Both the position numbers and the translations under genes were made by a program. A stretch of DNA of 64,000 bases from Legionella beliardensis (GTDB taxonomy: Bacteria > Pseudomonadota > Gammaproteobacteria > Legionellales > Legionellaceae). The notes below the pieces were generated by a model. The model saw only the letters and a program-made list of their open reading frames with translations. It was not told where the DNA came from and made no database searches. Shown in pieces: positions 46,011 through 56,582 of this stretch (positions are counted from its first letter, which is position 1; each line of letters begins with the position of its first letter). Location: the NCBI RefSeq assembly GCF_900452395.1, contig NZ_UGNV01000001.1, forward strand, positions 2,443,501 through 2,507,500. Direction: 5' to 3'.

Positions 46011-46424
46011 TTAATAAAATCCAACGGTTAACGTGATAATTAATAAGATCCAAATTAAAGCGGTTATTATCCAAAGCCTAGGGTTATAAAAAAAAGGCTT
46101 TTTCTTTTTTTGGAAAAAAAGAATGGTAATTGGAATTAGGGTAATCAAATAAATTAAAATAAAGGTGGCAATGCCTTGTTGGCCGGACTGAAAAGGTAAA
46201 ATAGAAGCTAGCCAAGAAGCCGCGCTGTGTAGGCCAATTTTTACAAATAATAATCCCCATAAAATCCAAGCTTCATAATAAATTATTACTAACGATGCCA
46301 ATGCTAGGGGTAAAAAGATTGCAACCCCCCTAATGTCCATTAGTTTTTCAATAAATTCGCCAAATTCTTTGGAGAAGAAGACAATGATAGAAGCTAAGAT
46401 AATGATTCCTATAAGCGTAAGCAT
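46011..46424 (-). CDS. Small inner-membrane protein of unknown function
   Basis: A 137-residue protein with about four hydrophobic helices: residues 2-20, 33-60, 75-102 and 115-136, the last two joined by a basic loop (FFQKKKKPFF). No family recognised. It starts four bases after the uup stop, so it is the second gene of that transcript. An overlapping frame at 46084-46269 is a shadow. Confidence 0.7.
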   Translation of the reverse strand: MLTLIGIIILASIIVFFSKEFGEFIEKLMDIRGVAIFLPLALASLVIIYYEAWILWGLLFVKIGLHSAASWLASILPFQSGQQGIATFILIYLITLIPITILFFQKKKKPFFYNPRLWIITALIWILLIITLTVGFY

Positions 46425-46428
46425 ACAC

Positions 46429-48282
46429 CTATCCCTTCTCTTCTAGGGCTTCCCAGCGCTCGTACAGTTGTTTTAATACATCTTCGTCTTCTTGTAACTG
46501 CTGGCCATGCTTGGCTATTGTTTGAGCATTTTGCTGATAAAAATCGGGTAATGACATTTGCTCTTGTAATTGTGCAATCTTTTCTTCTAATTGTTCAATT
46601 TTTTGTGGTAATTGCGCCAATTCTCGCTGCTCATTGAAAGATAATTTTTTTGGTTTCGCTTGGGTATCTTTGGATACTTTAGCTGTAATTGGCTGTTCGC
46701 GCTGCTGTTTCTTTTGTTGAATACGATAATCATCATAGCCACCAACATACTCGTTAAATTGCCCGGGCCCTTCATATACCAGCACACTGGTCACCACTTG
46801 ATTAATAAATTCCCGATCATGGCTAATCAGTAATAAGGTGCCTTTATAGTCAATCAAGATACTTTCTAATAATTCCAACGTTTCAATGTCTAAGTCGTTT
46901 GTTGGTTCATCCATGACTAATAAGTTGACAGGTTTTGCGAAAAGCTTAGCGAGCAATAAGCGATTTCTTTCACCGCCAGAAAGGGTATGAACTGCTTGGT
47001 TAAAACGCTCTGTTGGAAATAAGAATTCACGCAAATAACTAGCAACATGCTTTTGCTTGCCATTGATAGTGACATAATCTGAACCGTCACTGACGTTAGC
47101 CATCACGGTTTGGTTTTCATCCAGTTGCCGACGCAGCTGATCAAAATAGGCGATATCTACTTGGCTGCCACGGCGAATCGTACCTGATTGTGGCTCTAAC
47201 TCCCCTAATAGCAGGCGAACTAACGTGGTTTTACCACAGCCATTAGGGCCTAAAATACCTAATTTAGCACCCCGTGTTAATAACAAGGAAAAATCCCGCA
47301 ACAACACGTTATTATCGATAGCATAATTAACATGTTCTGCTTCAATGACTAGCGCCCCTGAACGAGAGACATCTAGCGCCCTCGACTTCACTTGACCAAG
47401 CTGCTCGCGGCGCGCTTTATACTCTTCACGCATGGCTTTTAAAGCGCGAACTCTGCCCTCATTGCGTGTGCGGCGTGCTTTAATGCCTGTTCTAATCCAG
47501 GCTTCTTCCTCTTGTAAACGTTTATCAAATAAGTCATGATGCCTTTGCTCAGTTAAGCGCATGGCTTCACGCCTATTTAAATAGGTATCATAGTCACAAT
47601 GATGCGTGTAGAGTTTACCTCTATCGATTTCAACAATTTGATTAGCCACTTGGCTTAAAAATTCTCTATCATGGGTGACAACCAGCACACTACCTGTGTA
47701 GCTTTTTAAGTAAGATTCCAGCCATTCAATAGAATTAATATCTAAATGGTTAGTTGGCTCATCTAATAACAGCAAATCTGGAGCAGCGATTAAAGCGGCA
47801 GCAAGTAGTGCCCGTCGCTTCATACCGCCTGATAAATCACTCATGCGCTCATCTGAGACTAGCCCAAGTCGCGTTGCCATCATTTCAACCCGAGGTAAGC
47901 TATCCCAGGCATGGAGGCGATCCATTTCCAATTGGCACGCCGCTAATTTTTTAGAGTCATTGCTTTGCGATAAATGCTTAAACTCGTTTAAAACCTTACC
48001 TACTTCACCTAAGCTTTTAACTAAAAAATGATAAACCGTTTCGTCTTCTGCATGGGGTACTTCTTGCGTTAAGCCAGCAATCCGGATACCGCTTAACTGA
48101 TGGATGTGTCCTGAATCGGGAACTAATTCACCTTGTAATAATTTTAATAATGATGACTTACCAGCGCCATTGCGACCGACTAAAGCAATGCGCTCTTTGG
48201 GTTGAATCTGCCAGTCAACTACATCTAATAATCTATTGCCACCAACGTTTAATGTGACTTGGTTTAACGTGATAAGACTCAT
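46429..48282 (-). CDS. uup: ABC-F family ATPase Uup
   Basis: Soluble ABC-F protein with two ATPase cassettes and no membrane part; Uup acts on ribosomes or on DNA-branch intermediates in E. coli. The 617-residue product has Walker A GRNGAGKSS near residue 37 and GPNGCGKTT near residue 345, ABC signatures LSGGMKRR and LSGGERNR, and a C-terminal coiled coil (KIEQLEEKIAQLQEQM) typical of Uup. Start set at ATG 48282, since the cassette begins MSLITLNQVTLNVGG; the longer frame to 48333 adds 17 non-conserved residues. Confidence 0.93.
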   Translation of the reverse strand: MSLITLNQVTLNVGGNRLLDVVDWQIQPKERIALVGRNGAGKSSLLKLLQGELVPDSGHIHQLSGIRIAGLTQEVPHAEDETVYHFLVKSLGEVGKVLNEFKHLSQSNDSKKLAACQLEMDRLHAWDSLPRVEMMATRLGLVSDERMSDLSGGMKRRALLAAALIAAPDLLLLDEPTNHLDINSIEWLESYLKSYTGSVLVVTHDREFLSQVANQIVEIDRGKLYTHHCDYDTYLNRREAMRLTEQRHHDLFDKRLQEEEAWIRTGIKARRTRNEGRVRALKAMREEYKARREQLGQVKSRALDVSRSGALVIEAEHVNYAIDNNVLLRDFSLLLTRGAKLGILGPNGCGKTTLVRLLLGELEPQSGTIRRGSQVDIAYFDQLRRQLDENQTVMANVSDGSDYVTINGKQKHVASYLREFLFPTERFNQAVHTLSGGERNRLLLAKLFAKPVNLLVMDEPTNDLDIETLELLESILIDYKGTLLLISHDREFINQVVTSVLVYEGPGQFNEYVGGYDDYRIQQKKQQREQPITAKVSKDTQAKPKKLSFNEQRELAQLPQKIEQLEEKIAQLQEQMSLPDFYQQNAQTIAKHGQQLQEDEDVLKQLYERWEALEEKG

Positions 48283-48353
48283 GTTTAAACAGCCTACTTC
48301 ATAAGAATTCGCAATTATACTATTTTTTATCACCTAGCATTCAATGAATGCGC

Positions 48354-48842
48354 TTATTTTTTTATGATTAGCTGCTTATTTTGTTGTGATAAATTAAATT
48401 GCTCTAAAACATTCATCCCCAATAAAACCATCGTATCATCATTACCAGGAATGATAACTGCTTTTACATTATACAACTTAAAATTAGCAAATGTGAGCTT
48501 CTGAATACGCGTTAAGGAGCCCGATATATTACCGTTTGCGGTTTGTAATAAAATAGGATAACGCCCCTTTAACTCTAAGCGTTTTGCAAGTGTTTGTGGA
48601 ATAGCAACTAAAGTAGCACCTGTATCAACTATAAATTCTACTTTTTCACTATTAATTGAACCTGCTATACGATAATGACCATTACTATCAGGCTTAATGG
48701 TAACTGTCCCATTTTGAACATGATAGGAACCTTCGCTTGCTGAGTCAGCGTAGTAAAAAAAAACAATTAATAAGAAGAAGAAAAAAACCCACATTATAAT
48801 AAACATGATACGCCCGCTATGGGAGTATTGATTATTATCCAC
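48354..48842 (-). CDS. Membrane-anchored retropepsin-like aspartic protease
   Basis: A 162-residue clan AA protease of the TIGR02281 type. One N-terminal transmembrane helix (about residues 10-30) anchors it with the catalytic domain in the periplasm. The active-site motif is FIVDTGATLVAIP near residue 72, and the second conserved glycine loop is VLLGMNVLEQF near residue 142. A single DTG implies a functional dimer. The start is GTG with AGAAGGATG upstream. It starts 11 bases after ridA, at the end of the yicC-to-ridA run. Confidence 0.87.
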   Translation of the reverse strand: MDNNQYSHSGRIMFIIMWVFFFFLLIVFFYYADSASEGSYHVQNGTVTIKPDSNGHYRIAGSINSEKVEFIVDTGATLVAIPQTLAKRLELKGRYPILLQTANGNISGSLTRIQKLTFANFKLYNVKAVIIPGNDDTMVLLGMNVLEQFNLSQQNKQLIIKK

Positions 48843-48853
48843 TAATCATCCTT

Positions 48854-49240
48854 CTAATTAATATGTTCTAAGATAAGTATACCATCTACCTCGACTTGCG
48901 CACCCTTAGGCAGGGCTGCAACACCAATCACGGCGCGAGCTGGAAAGGGCTCAGAAAAATATTGACTCATGATTTCATTAACTAAAGGAAAGTGTGTGAG
49001 ATCAGTTAAGTATATATTTAGTTTAGCTAAATCAGCTAAACTGCCCCCTGCAGCCCGACAAACGGCCGACAAATTTTCAAATACTTGCTTAATTTGCTCA
49101 CGAATATCTTCACTGCATAAGTGCATGGTTTCGGGATTTAAAGGAATTTGACCTGATAGATAAACAGTACTGCCCGCACGAACTGCTTGACTATAAGTGC
49201 CAATAGCAGCAGGTGCTAATTTTGTATAAATAGATTGCAT
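48854..49240 (-). CDS. ridA: RidA family 2-iminobutanoate/2-iminopropanoate deaminase
   Basis: Removes reactive enamine/imine intermediates made by PLP enzymes. The 128-residue protein starts [20 protein letters not shown] and has the family signature [19 protein letters not shown] near residue 101, with the catalytic arginine. The ATG at 49240 lies one base before the spoT stop triplet, a typical spoT-ridA coupling; the longer frame is discarded. Confidence 0.94.
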   Translation of the reverse strand: MQSIYTKLAPAAIGTYSQAVRAGSTVYLSGQIPLNPETMHLCSEDIREQIKQVFENLSAVCRAAGGSLADLAKLNIYLTDLTHFPLVNEIMSQYFSEPFPARAVIGVAALPKGAQVEVDGILILEHIN

Positions 49241-49241
49241 A

Positions 49242-51362
49242 TTATTCCCCCAGCTTTTTACGATAAAGGCGTAGCACAACTTTATTAGCGCGTAGGCGGC
49301 GCATAACGCGAGCTAAGTGATTTCTATCACGAACACTAATAGAAAAGGTAACGGCATTATGTCGCCCATCCCGTGGGTCAACATTAATATTACCAATATT
49401 GGAATCAGCTTCTGAAATTGCCGTTGCAAGTGCTGCCAAAACCCCACGTTGATTAGCTACATCAACAGTAATATCTACCCAAAATTCACCTTCTACTTGT
49501 TCATCCCAACGCAGTGAAATGAATTGATCGGGGCTACGTACGTGTTTTATTTGCGAGCAATCACTTGCATGTACTAAAATACCACGACCTTGCTCAAAAC
49601 GACCGACAATTTTATCGCCTGGAATAGGCTGACAACAATCCGCGAAATTAACGACCATGCCCTCGGTGCCTTTAATAGTTAACGGGCCACTCTTAATTGT
49701 CTTATCAAGTTCTGAATTTTCCTGGCTAACAACTAAGCGCTTAGCAATAACCATAGGCATCTGATTACCTACGCCAATGGCATAGAGCAATTCATCCGCA
49801 GATTTATAGTTTAAATCTTGTAGTAACATATGCAGAGATTCTGGCGGAACTTTGGCATAATCACTTGCTAAACTTGCTAATGCTTGCTCTAACAAGCGTT
49901 TCCCTAGGCTTATTGACTCGGCATGTTGTTGACTTTTTAAGAAATGACGAATATTACTACGTGCTTTACCTGTTACTACAAAATTAAGCCAAGCAGGATT
50001 AGGGTTAGCGCCAGGCGCTGTTATAATTTCGACTTTTTGGCCATTGGTTAACGGCATACTTAAAGGCACTAGGCGGCGATTTACCTTAGCGGCAACGCAA
50101 CTATTACCGACATCAGAGTGAACAGTGTAAGCAAAATCGACAGGCGTTGCTCCTTTGGGTAATTCCATAATATGACCTTTGGGAGTAAATACATAGACTT
50201 CATCCGGGAACAAATCAATTTTTACATTTTCAATAAATTCCAATGAACTACCTGTGCTACGCTGCATCTCTAGTAATCCTTGTACCCATTCGCGGGCCCG
50301 TAATTGTGCTTCATTAACTTCTAGACCAGATGATTTATAAATCCAATGTGCGGCTACCCCATTATCTGCCACTTTATCCATTTCTCGAGTTCGAATCTGC
50401 ACTTCTAGCGGTACCCCGTATGGGCCAAATAAGGTAGTATGGAGGGATTGATAACCGTTAGCCTTAGGAATTCCTATATAGTCTTTAAAGCGCTGGGGAA
50501 CTGGTTTGTACGTTCGATGTAGCGCTCCTAAAACTCGGTAGCACGAATCAATGTCTTCTGTAATGACTCGAAAAGCAAAAACATCTGTAATTTCGGTAAA
50601 AGATGCCTTTTTTTGCTTCATTTTGCGATAAATACTGTATAAATGTTTTTGTCTACCAAACACATGCTCATAAGGAATATTAAGCTGCTGTAGGGCATTT
50701 TCTAAATCATGCTCAATTTTTTGCGTTAATTCCCGGCGATTGCCGCGTGATTTTTCTACCGCGGAGCGAATAGCACGGTAGCGCATAGGATAAAGCGCTT
50801 TAAATCCTAAATCTTCAAGGCCTGTATAAATAGCATGCATACCAAGCCGATTAGCAATAGGCGCATAAATTTCTAAGGTTTCAATGGCAATACGGCGCCT
50901 TTTTGCGGAAGGCATCGCACCTAAGGTATGCATATTGTGAAAACGATCAGCGAGTTTAACAATGATGACGCGAATATCTTTCACCATGGCTAAAACCATT
51001 TTACGAAAGTTTTCTGCTTGAGCTTCAGCGCGTGATTCGAACTTAATTTTAGTTAATTTAGTCACTCCATCCACTAAAGCTGTTACATCTTCACCGAATT
51101 GCTGGGTTAAATCTTCCTTACTAATCGACGTATCTTCAACCACATCATGTAATAATGTGGCCATGATTGTTTGATAATCAAGACGCATTCTAGCTAAAAT
51201 TAAGGCGGCCGCAACCGGATGAGTAATATAATCCTCACCTGATCGACGCATTTGTCCTTGGTGAGCGCCCTCAGCGACTAAATAAGCTTGATAGCATTTT
51301 TCAACTTGAGATTGTTCAAGATAGCTTTGCAGCTCTTTATGTAAATCATCAAAGTGGCTCAT
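49242..51362 (-). CDS. spoT: Bifunctional (p)ppGpp synthetase/hydrolase SpoT
   Basis: Controls the stringent alarmone. The 706-residue protein has the HD hydrolase domain with HDVVEDT near residue 72 and DRFHNMHT near residue 140, a synthetase domain (about 230-370), TGS (about 385-445, [20 protein letters not shown]) and a C-terminal ACT domain. The intact HDxxED motif marks SpoT, not RelA. ATG 51362 is preceded by GAGAGGAG. In Legionella (p)ppGpp drives the switch to the transmissive phase. Operon gmk-rpoZ-spoT-ridA as in E. coli and others. Confidence 0.96.
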   Translation of the reverse strand: MSHFDDLHKELQSYLEQSQVEKCYQAYLVAEGAHQGQMRRSGEDYITHPVAAALILARMRLDYQTIMATLLHDVVEDTSISKEDLTQQFGEDVTALVDGVTKLTKIKFESRAEAQAENFRKMVLAMVKDIRVIIVKLADRFHNMHTLGAMPSAKRRRIAIETLEIYAPIANRLGMHAIYTGLEDLGFKALYPMRYRAIRSAVEKSRGNRRELTQKIEHDLENALQQLNIPYEHVFGRQKHLYSIYRKMKQKKASFTEITDVFAFRVITEDIDSCYRVLGALHRTYKPVPQRFKDYIGIPKANGYQSLHTTLFGPYGVPLEVQIRTREMDKVADNGVAAHWIYKSSGLEVNEAQLRAREWVQGLLEMQRSTGSSLEFIENVKIDLFPDEVYVFTPKGHIMELPKGATPVDFAYTVHSDVGNSCVAAKVNRRLVPLSMPLTNGQKVEIITAPGANPNPAWLNFVVTGKARSNIRHFLKSQQHAESISLGKRLLEQALASLASDYAKVPPESLHMLLQDLNYKSADELLYAIGVGNQMPMVIAKRLVVSQENSELDKTIKSGPLTIKGTEGMVVNFADCCQPIPGDKIVGRFEQGRGILVHASDCSQIKHVRSPDQFISLRWDEQVEGEFWVDITVDVANQRGVLAALATAISEADSNIGNINVDPRDGRHNAVTFSISVRDRNHLARVMRRLRANKVVLRLYRKKLGE

Positions 51363-51617
51363 ACAGCGCTCCTCTCGCTTTAACAATTAAGCTATTAGGA
51401 GGCGCAATTTTTAGATAATCCAATAACCAACTCATGCTAAACCTCATAATGCCAACCATTTAGATGTATCGTCATTAAATAGCTTTGATCATGGCGGAGG
51501 CAGTTTAAAAACACTATTATTTGGTATAATTTATATCCGTTCAGGAACTAACTCAACCAACTAGTTGCCACATTAGTAATAAAGATTTTAATGTAGATTT
51601 AGGACTATTTGTTTTCT

Positions 51618-51821
51618 TTAATCTTTATCCAAAATATCAGCTTTCACTAAACCTTCAGCTATTTCACGTAATGCGACCACTGTCGGCTTATCATTTTCCC
51701 ATTCAACTAAAGGTTGCTCACCACGTACAGCAATTTCTCGCGCGCGCTTTGTTGCAACCATGACTAATTCAAAGCGATTATTAACATGCTCTAAACAGTC
51801 TTCTACAGTTACACGTGCCAT
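51618..51821 (-). CDS. rpoZ: DNA-directed RNA polymerase subunit omega
   Basis: A 67-residue subunit that supports assembly of beta' and forms part of a ppGpp site on the polymerase. It begins [28 protein letters not shown], the family pattern, and keeps the ALREIAEG segment. Located between gmk and spoT as usual. Confidence 0.96.
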   Translation of the reverse strand: MARVTVEDCLEHVNNRFELVMVATKRAREIAVRGEQPLVEWENDKPTVVALREIAEGLVKADILDKD

Positions 51822-52094
51822 AAATTAAGCCTCCACTATTTTTTATAGGCTATTTTTTAAGAAAATACCTAATTAACAGTAGGTTGGATAAGAGCTAATC
51901 CTTAACCAATCTACCTTTGTCATTGTCTGCACCACTAAGTATTCTAGGTTAAACACTAACCTAGACTCAGTTACAGCAAGTTTAATAAGTTTATTGATAT
52001 TAAACAAACCCATTGTGAGCTCTCTAGCTTAGATTAGTTTTAGGGAATTTAAGTAGCTAAAATCTAGGCTTTTTTATCGAGTCAATAGATCATT

Positions 52095-52724
52095 TTACTG
52101 CGCTGCCATTAATAATGATAGCAATTTTCTAATTTTTTCTGCTTGTCGTTCAAAAATTAAACGATTTGCCAGTACAATTGCTTGTAACTCGGCAGCGGCC
52201 TGTTCGAATTTATCATTAACAATCAGATAATCAAATTCGGCATAATGGCTTAATTCTTCCTGCGCCTGCTGCATTCTTTCGCTAATAACGGTTGTATCAT
52301 CTTGCTGTCTTGCTTGTAAACGTTGCTCTAAAATGGCTAATGAGGGCGGAATCACAAACACGCTTACAGCGCTTGGAAAAAGCTTTTTAATTTGCTGTGC
52401 ACCTTGCCAGTCAATATCTAAAACTACATCAATACCTTGTTTTAAACGAGCCTCAATCTGCGTTACTGATGTTCCGTAATAATGATTAAATACTTCTGCA
52501 TGTTCAATAAATTCATTATTATTAATCATATCAACAAATTGACTGTCATTGACAAAGAAATAATCCACGCCTTCACGTTCGCTTGGCCTTGGTTTGCGTG
52601 TTGTATGCGAAATAGATACTTCAATACTTGGCAAATTGGTTATTAAATTTTTAACCAGACTGGTTTTTCCGCCTCCGGATGGAGCAGCAACTATAAATAC
52701 ATTTCCGGCAAATGAATTAACCAT
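52095..52724 (-). CDS. gmk: Guanylate kinase
   Basis: Phosphorylates GMP to GDP. The 209-residue protein has the P-loop [10 protein letters not shown] near residue 13, the GMP-binding [19 protein letters not shown] near residue 39 and [12 protein letters not shown] near residue 100. It follows yicC by three bases. The 273-bp gap to rpoZ is longer than in E. coli, so rpoZ may have an extra promoter. Confidence 0.96.
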   Translation of the reverse strand: MVNSFAGNVFIVAAPSGGGKTSLVKNLITNLPSIEVSISHTTRKPRPSEREGVDYFFVNDSQFVDMINNNEFIEHAEVFNHYYGTSVTQIEARLKQGIDVVLDIDWQGAQQIKKLFPSAVSVFVIPPSLAILEQRLQARQQDDTTVISERMQQAQEELSHYAEFDYLIVNDKFEQAAAELQAIVLANRLIFERQAEKIRKLLSLLMAAQ

Positions 52725-52727
52725 ACT

Positions 52728-53594
52728 CTACTCGATATTTTGAATTTGTTCACGCATCTGCTCAATCAACACTTTCATCTCAACAGCACTTTGAGTTAAG
52801 GCAACCGTGTCTGATTTTGCACTTAATGTATTTGCTTCTCGATTCAATTCTTGCATTAAAAAATCAAGGCGTCGGCCTGAGGCTTCTTTGCTATTTAAAA
52901 TATTACCTACTTCCTGGCAATGTACAGTTAACCTATCAAGTTCTTCACTAACATCCATTTTAGTTAAAATAATAGCCAGTTCTTGCTCAATACGAGAATT
53001 ATCGACATCTAACTCTAATAGCTGTAGTTTTGTTAAAAATTTATCACGTGCTTGCTGAGTATTGATTTGTACAAAGGCTCGTGCTTTGTTAATTTCCTCT
53101 TGTAAGCGTTGTAAGCGATGTTGCACATGCAATTTAAGTGCTTCACCTTCTTGTCTTCTTAGCCGTTGTAATTGTGCTAAACCATCACGAAATAACTGCG
53201 TGACTGATTTTGTAAATTGTTCAATATTAAGCTCGGAAGTATGAATTACTCCAGGCCATGCTAATAAGGTAGATAGGGTAAGATCATTTGGTAATTGCTT
53301 AGCTGTTGATAATTGTTGCGTAATAGCAAGTAATGAATCAACTAGTTTTTCATTAACTAATAAAGACGGCTCAGTTGACCCTTGATCAGTCATTTTTAAT
53401 TGGCATTCTAACTTACCACGCGCGACATAATCACGGATAATCGCTCGTAGCTCTGTTTCTAAAAACCGCCAGGTTTCAGGTAAACGAAATGACACATCAA
53501 GGTAGCGATGATTGACAGACTTTATTTCCCAACAAAATCCTAACTCATTGCACTGGGTCTGTGCTCTAGCAAAAGCTGTCATGCTGTGAGTCAT
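52728..53594 (-). CDS. yicC: YicC family endoribonuclease
   Basis: A 288-residue cytosolic protein; E. coli YicC is reported to cleave the small RNA RyhB. Family marks are MTHSMTAFARAQ at the start, KSVNHRYLDVSFRLP near residue 25 and GRRLDFLMQELNREANTLSAKS near residue 246. Divergent from rph (RNase PH), as is common, and translationally close to gmk. Confidence 0.93.
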   Translation of the reverse strand: MTHSMTAFARAQTQCNELGFCWEIKSVNHRYLDVSFRLPETWRFLETELRAIIRDYVARGKLECQLKMTDQGSTEPSLLVNEKLVDSLLAITQQLSTAKQLPNDLTLSTLLAWPGVIHTSELNIEQFTKSVTQLFRDGLAQLQRLRRQEGEALKLHVQHRLQRLQEEINKARAFVQINTQQARDKFLTKLQLLELDVDNSRIEQELAIILTKMDVSEELDRLTVHCQEVGNILNSKEASGRRLDFLMQELNREANTLSAKSDTVALTQSAVEMKVLIEQMREQIQNIE

Positions 53595-53799
53595 AATTTA
53601 ATAGTGGTTTGTTTAAGGTTGGGTGACTATAAACGAATTTTATACAAATGCAAGTTTAAAGATTAATTATTGTATAGGGTTAAGATACGATTGAAGTACA
53701 TGACTAAGCCTGGCATAAAGCTTAGTTAAGTGACGCTATACATGATGCATGATTGAATTTTAGACGTTATACTTTCACTTTTTTTAGTGAGGAATAACC

Positions 53800-54507
53800 A
53801 TGCGCCCTAGCAATCGTGAACCAAATCAGTTACGTTCAATTAAACTGACACGCCAATATACAACTCATGCTGAAGGATCAGTCTTAGTAGAGTTTGGAGA
53901 CACTCGCGTTTTATGTAATGCATCAATTATTGAGGGCGTTCCACGCTTTTTAAAAGGCAAGAATCAAGGTTGGATTACAGCTGAATATGGTATGTTACCA
54001 CGAGCTACCCATAGCCGTTGTGAACGCGAAGCCAGCAAAGGCAAACAAGGCGGTAGAACATTAGAAATTCAACGTTTAATTGGGCGCTCACTACGTGCTT
54101 GCATCGACTTAAAAGTGATTGGTGAAAACACGTTAATGATAGATTGCGATGTTATTCAAGCAGACGGCGGCACGCGAACAGCTGCAATCACGGGCGCTTG
54201 CGTTGCCATGAAAGATGCACTTAACTGGATGGTAGCGCGCGAAAAATTACGTAAAATGCCTAACTTTAACTATGTAGCTGCTGTATCAGTAGGTATTTAT
54301 CGTGGCCAACCCGTTCTAGACTTAGATTACGCTGAAGATGTCTTAGCTGAAACAGACATGAACGTTGTTATGAATGAAGCAGGTGAGTTCATTGAAGTAC
54401 AAGGAACTGCTGAAGATCGAAGTTTTAATCGCGCCCAACTAAATACAATGCTAGATTTAGCTGACCATGGCATTCAGCAGCTTATCAAGATACAAAAAGA
54501 AGCTTAA
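53800..54507 (+). CDS. rph: Ribonuclease PH
   Basis: Phosphorolytic 3'-to-5' exoribonuclease that trims tRNA precursors. The 235-residue protein has [20 protein letters not shown] at the start, the RNA-binding [24 protein letters not shown] near residue 73, and the active site stretch [19 protein letters not shown] near residue 113. GTGAGGA precedes the ATG. Full length, so not the truncated form of E. coli K-12. Confidence 0.96.
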   Translation: MRPSNREPNQLRSIKLTRQYTTHAEGSVLVEFGDTRVLCNASIIEGVPRFLKGKNQGWITAEYGMLPRATHSRCEREASKGKQGGRTLEIQRLIGRSLRACIDLKVIGENTLMIDCDVIQADGGTRTAAITGACVAMKDALNWMVAREKLRKMPNFNYVAAVSVGIYRGQPVLDLDYAEDVLAETDMNVVMNEAGEFIEVQGTAEDRSFNRAQLNTMLDLADHGIQQLIKIQKEA

Positions 54508-54543
54508 ATTGCCCGCAGTACTCCTAATATGATTTGCAACTGT

Positions 54544-54571
54544 GCTAGCTGCCTAGTTGATTGTAGCTAGC
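54544..54571 (+). terminator. Possible terminator after rph
   Basis: GCTAGCT and AGCTAGC pair across 14 bases, followed by TAAGTTTTA. The stem is short and the U tract weak. Confidence 0.35.
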
Positions 54572-54598
54572 TAAGTTTTAAGTGCTACAAAAGTTATT

Positions 54599-55381
54599 AT
54601 GCCTAAGCTAAATACTCTCACGAATTATTATGAGCCCTTTGTATTTATTAAGCGCTCTCAGCCTAATGAAAAAAATCTAATTATCAATTGCTTAAACCAA
54701 GCTTATTATCGTGCGATAAGAAATATATTAATTATTCCACCTGCGTCTTATCTCAAATCGACCTTATTTAAACTTTGTATAGATACTATTTTACATGGCG
54801 CAGTCAATCTAACAGAAATCAATTTGCCATGGCTTGAACAGCAAATACAAGAAGATCCTATACTAAGCACGTTAGACCAAAATAACCCTGAAGCTAAAAA
54901 AATTGAATTAATAAAGAAAGTGACTGAGCTACACCAAAAAAATTTAGGCCTATTAACTCACCCTACTATCAGTCAAAAAATTATTACGGCTATAACAAGG
55001 ACATTAGAGCTTGAGAATAGGCTAAATTCCTATTGGCAAAAGCGACAAAGCGTCATAAAAGACGGTGAAATCAAAGAATACCATCATGACTATTTTACTT
55101 TTTTCCAGAAGAGCTTTTGCGACAAAAAAAGGGCTATTACAGCTTTTAAAAAGGCGCTAGAAGGAGAACCTACTAACCTTTTACCTCATTTATCCACCTT
55201 ATGTGACAGTGATCTAGGTGAGGTTATTAGAGATTTTGTAAAAAGTGGTTTGGCAGAGGAAATCCTGGATACCCCCCTAAAACATCGTACTGCACATGCT
55301 TTTATAAAGCAGCTACATAAGCAGGTAAATGTTAATTTAACAGCTCCTAGCTCAAATTATATGTATTTATCAATTAAATAA
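54599..55381 (+). CDS. Protein of unknown function; effector candidate
   Basis: A 260-residue, probably all-helical soluble protein without signal peptide or membrane helices. The N-terminal part is hydrophobic/aromatic (NYYEPFVFIKR), the middle has Lys/Glu/Gln-rich helices, and it ends in a short polar tail (SSNYMYLSIK). I do not recognise a family and see no catalytic motif. There is no clear Shine-Dalgarno sequence before the ATG. The 3' end overlaps pilT on the opposite strand by 12 bp, so the gene may be a later arrival or have an extended end. Lineage-restricted orphan genes of this sort are often Dot/Icm substrates in Legionella; that is inference only. Confidence 0.6.
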   Translation: MPKLNTLTNYYEPFVFIKRSQPNEKNLIINCLNQAYYRAIRNILIIPPASYLKSTLFKLCIDTILHGAVNLTEINLPWLEQQIQEDPILSTLDQNNPEAKKIELIKKVTELHQKNLGLLTHPTISQKIITAITRTLELENRLNSYWQKRQSVIKDGEIKEYHHDYFTFFQKSFCDKKRAITAFKKALEGEPTNLLPHLSTLCDSDLGEVIRDFVKSGLAEEILDTPLKHRTAHAFIKQLHKQVNVNLTAPSSNYMYLSIK

Positions 55382-56407
55382 TGTCTTATTTAAGGCAACT
55401 TCTTGTGCTGTACTTTTTGAAATGATTTTATTTTGCACTAAGTAAGTTAAGTGCTGATCTAACGTCTGCATGCCTTGCCCTTGACCAGTTTGAATTGTTG
55501 AATACATTTGTGCAATTTTGTCTTCACGAATCAAATTACGAATGGCAGAATTACATATCATAATTTCTAAAGCAGCGACCCGACCACCGCCGTATCGTTT
55601 AAGTAAGCTTTGCGCTACCACAGCTTGTAATGATTCAGAAAGCATAGTTCGCACCATTGATTTTTCCTCGCCGGGAAAAACATCAATAATCCGATTAATT
55701 GTTTTTGTGGCCGAACTCGTGTGCAAAGTACCAAAAACAAGGTGACCAGTTTCAGCGGCAGTTAGTGCTAGGCGAATGGTTTCAAGATCGCGTAATTCCC
55801 CGACTAAAATCGTATCTGGATCTTCGCGTAAAGCAGAGCGAAGTGCTGCGCTAAAACTCTCCGTGTTGCGATGTACTTCTCGCTGATTAACTAAGCATTT
55901 TTTACTCTCGTGTAAAAACTCAACCGGGTCTTCAATCGTTAAGATATGCTCATAACGATTAGAATTAATATAGTCAATTAAGGTCGCTAAAGTTGTACTT
56001 TTTCCTGAACCGGTTGGCCCGGTAATTAATACTAAACCTTGTGGGTAAGAGGCAATATCTTTAAAGATATCTGGCAAACCTAAATCTTCCATACTAAGTA
56101 CTTTCGCAGGAATTGTTCTAAATACCGCGCCAGCACCACGCACTTGATTAAATGCATTAACTCTAAAACGAGCAAGGTTAGGCACTTCAAAGGAAAAATC
56201 TGTTTCTAAATGTTGTTCATATTCCTTGCGTTGCTTATCATTCATAATATCATAAACGATGCGAATGACTTCTTTGTGTTCTAGAGGCGGTATATTAATT
56301 CGACGCAAATCACCATCTACGCGAATTAAGGGAGGAAGGCCTGCAGATAAATGCAAGTCAGATGATTTATTTTTCACTGAAAAAGCTAATAATTCAGTTA
56401 TATTCAT
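55370..56407 (-). CDS. pilT: Type IV pilus retraction ATPase PilT
   Basis: Hexameric ATPase that depolymerises type IV pili for twitching motility and DNA uptake. The 345-residue protein has Walker A GPTGSGKSTTLA near residue 130, the Asp box EDPVEFLHES, Walker B DPDTILVGELRD near residue 195, the His box TGHLVFGTLHTSSA, and the PilT-specific AIRNLIREDK near residue 290. ATG 56407 is used; a TTG two codons upstream is less likely. Divergent from yggS, as in many gammaproteobacteria. Confidence 0.95.
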   Translation of the reverse strand: MNITELLAFSVKNKSSDLHLSAGLPPLIRVDGDLRRINIPPLEHKEVIRIVYDIMNDKQRKEYEQHLETDFSFEVPNLARFRVNAFNQVRGAGAVFRTIPAKVLSMEDLGLPDIFKDIASYPQGLVLITGPTGSGKSTTLATLIDYINSNRYEHILTIEDPVEFLHESKKCLVNQREVHRNTESFSAALRSALREDPDTILVGELRDLETIRLALTAAETGHLVFGTLHTSSATKTINRIIDVFPGEEKSMVRTMLSESLQAVVAQSLLKRYGGGRVAALEIMICNSAIRNLIREDKIAQMYSTIQTGQGQGMQTLDQHLTYLVQNKIISKSTAQEVALNKTLFN

Positions 56408-56582
56408 AGACAATCCATGTTAAATTTTAGCGATTTACAACTAAGTATAATTTAGAATGTTTAAATTTAGCTACTCAGTCATTTATTGTTAAGAAATTTT
56501 CTTTAAGAATAAATACGTTAAAGCTTACATCCTTTTAAACTGCGTTACTTTATAAAATTGTCTAAAAAAATAAACTTAAACG

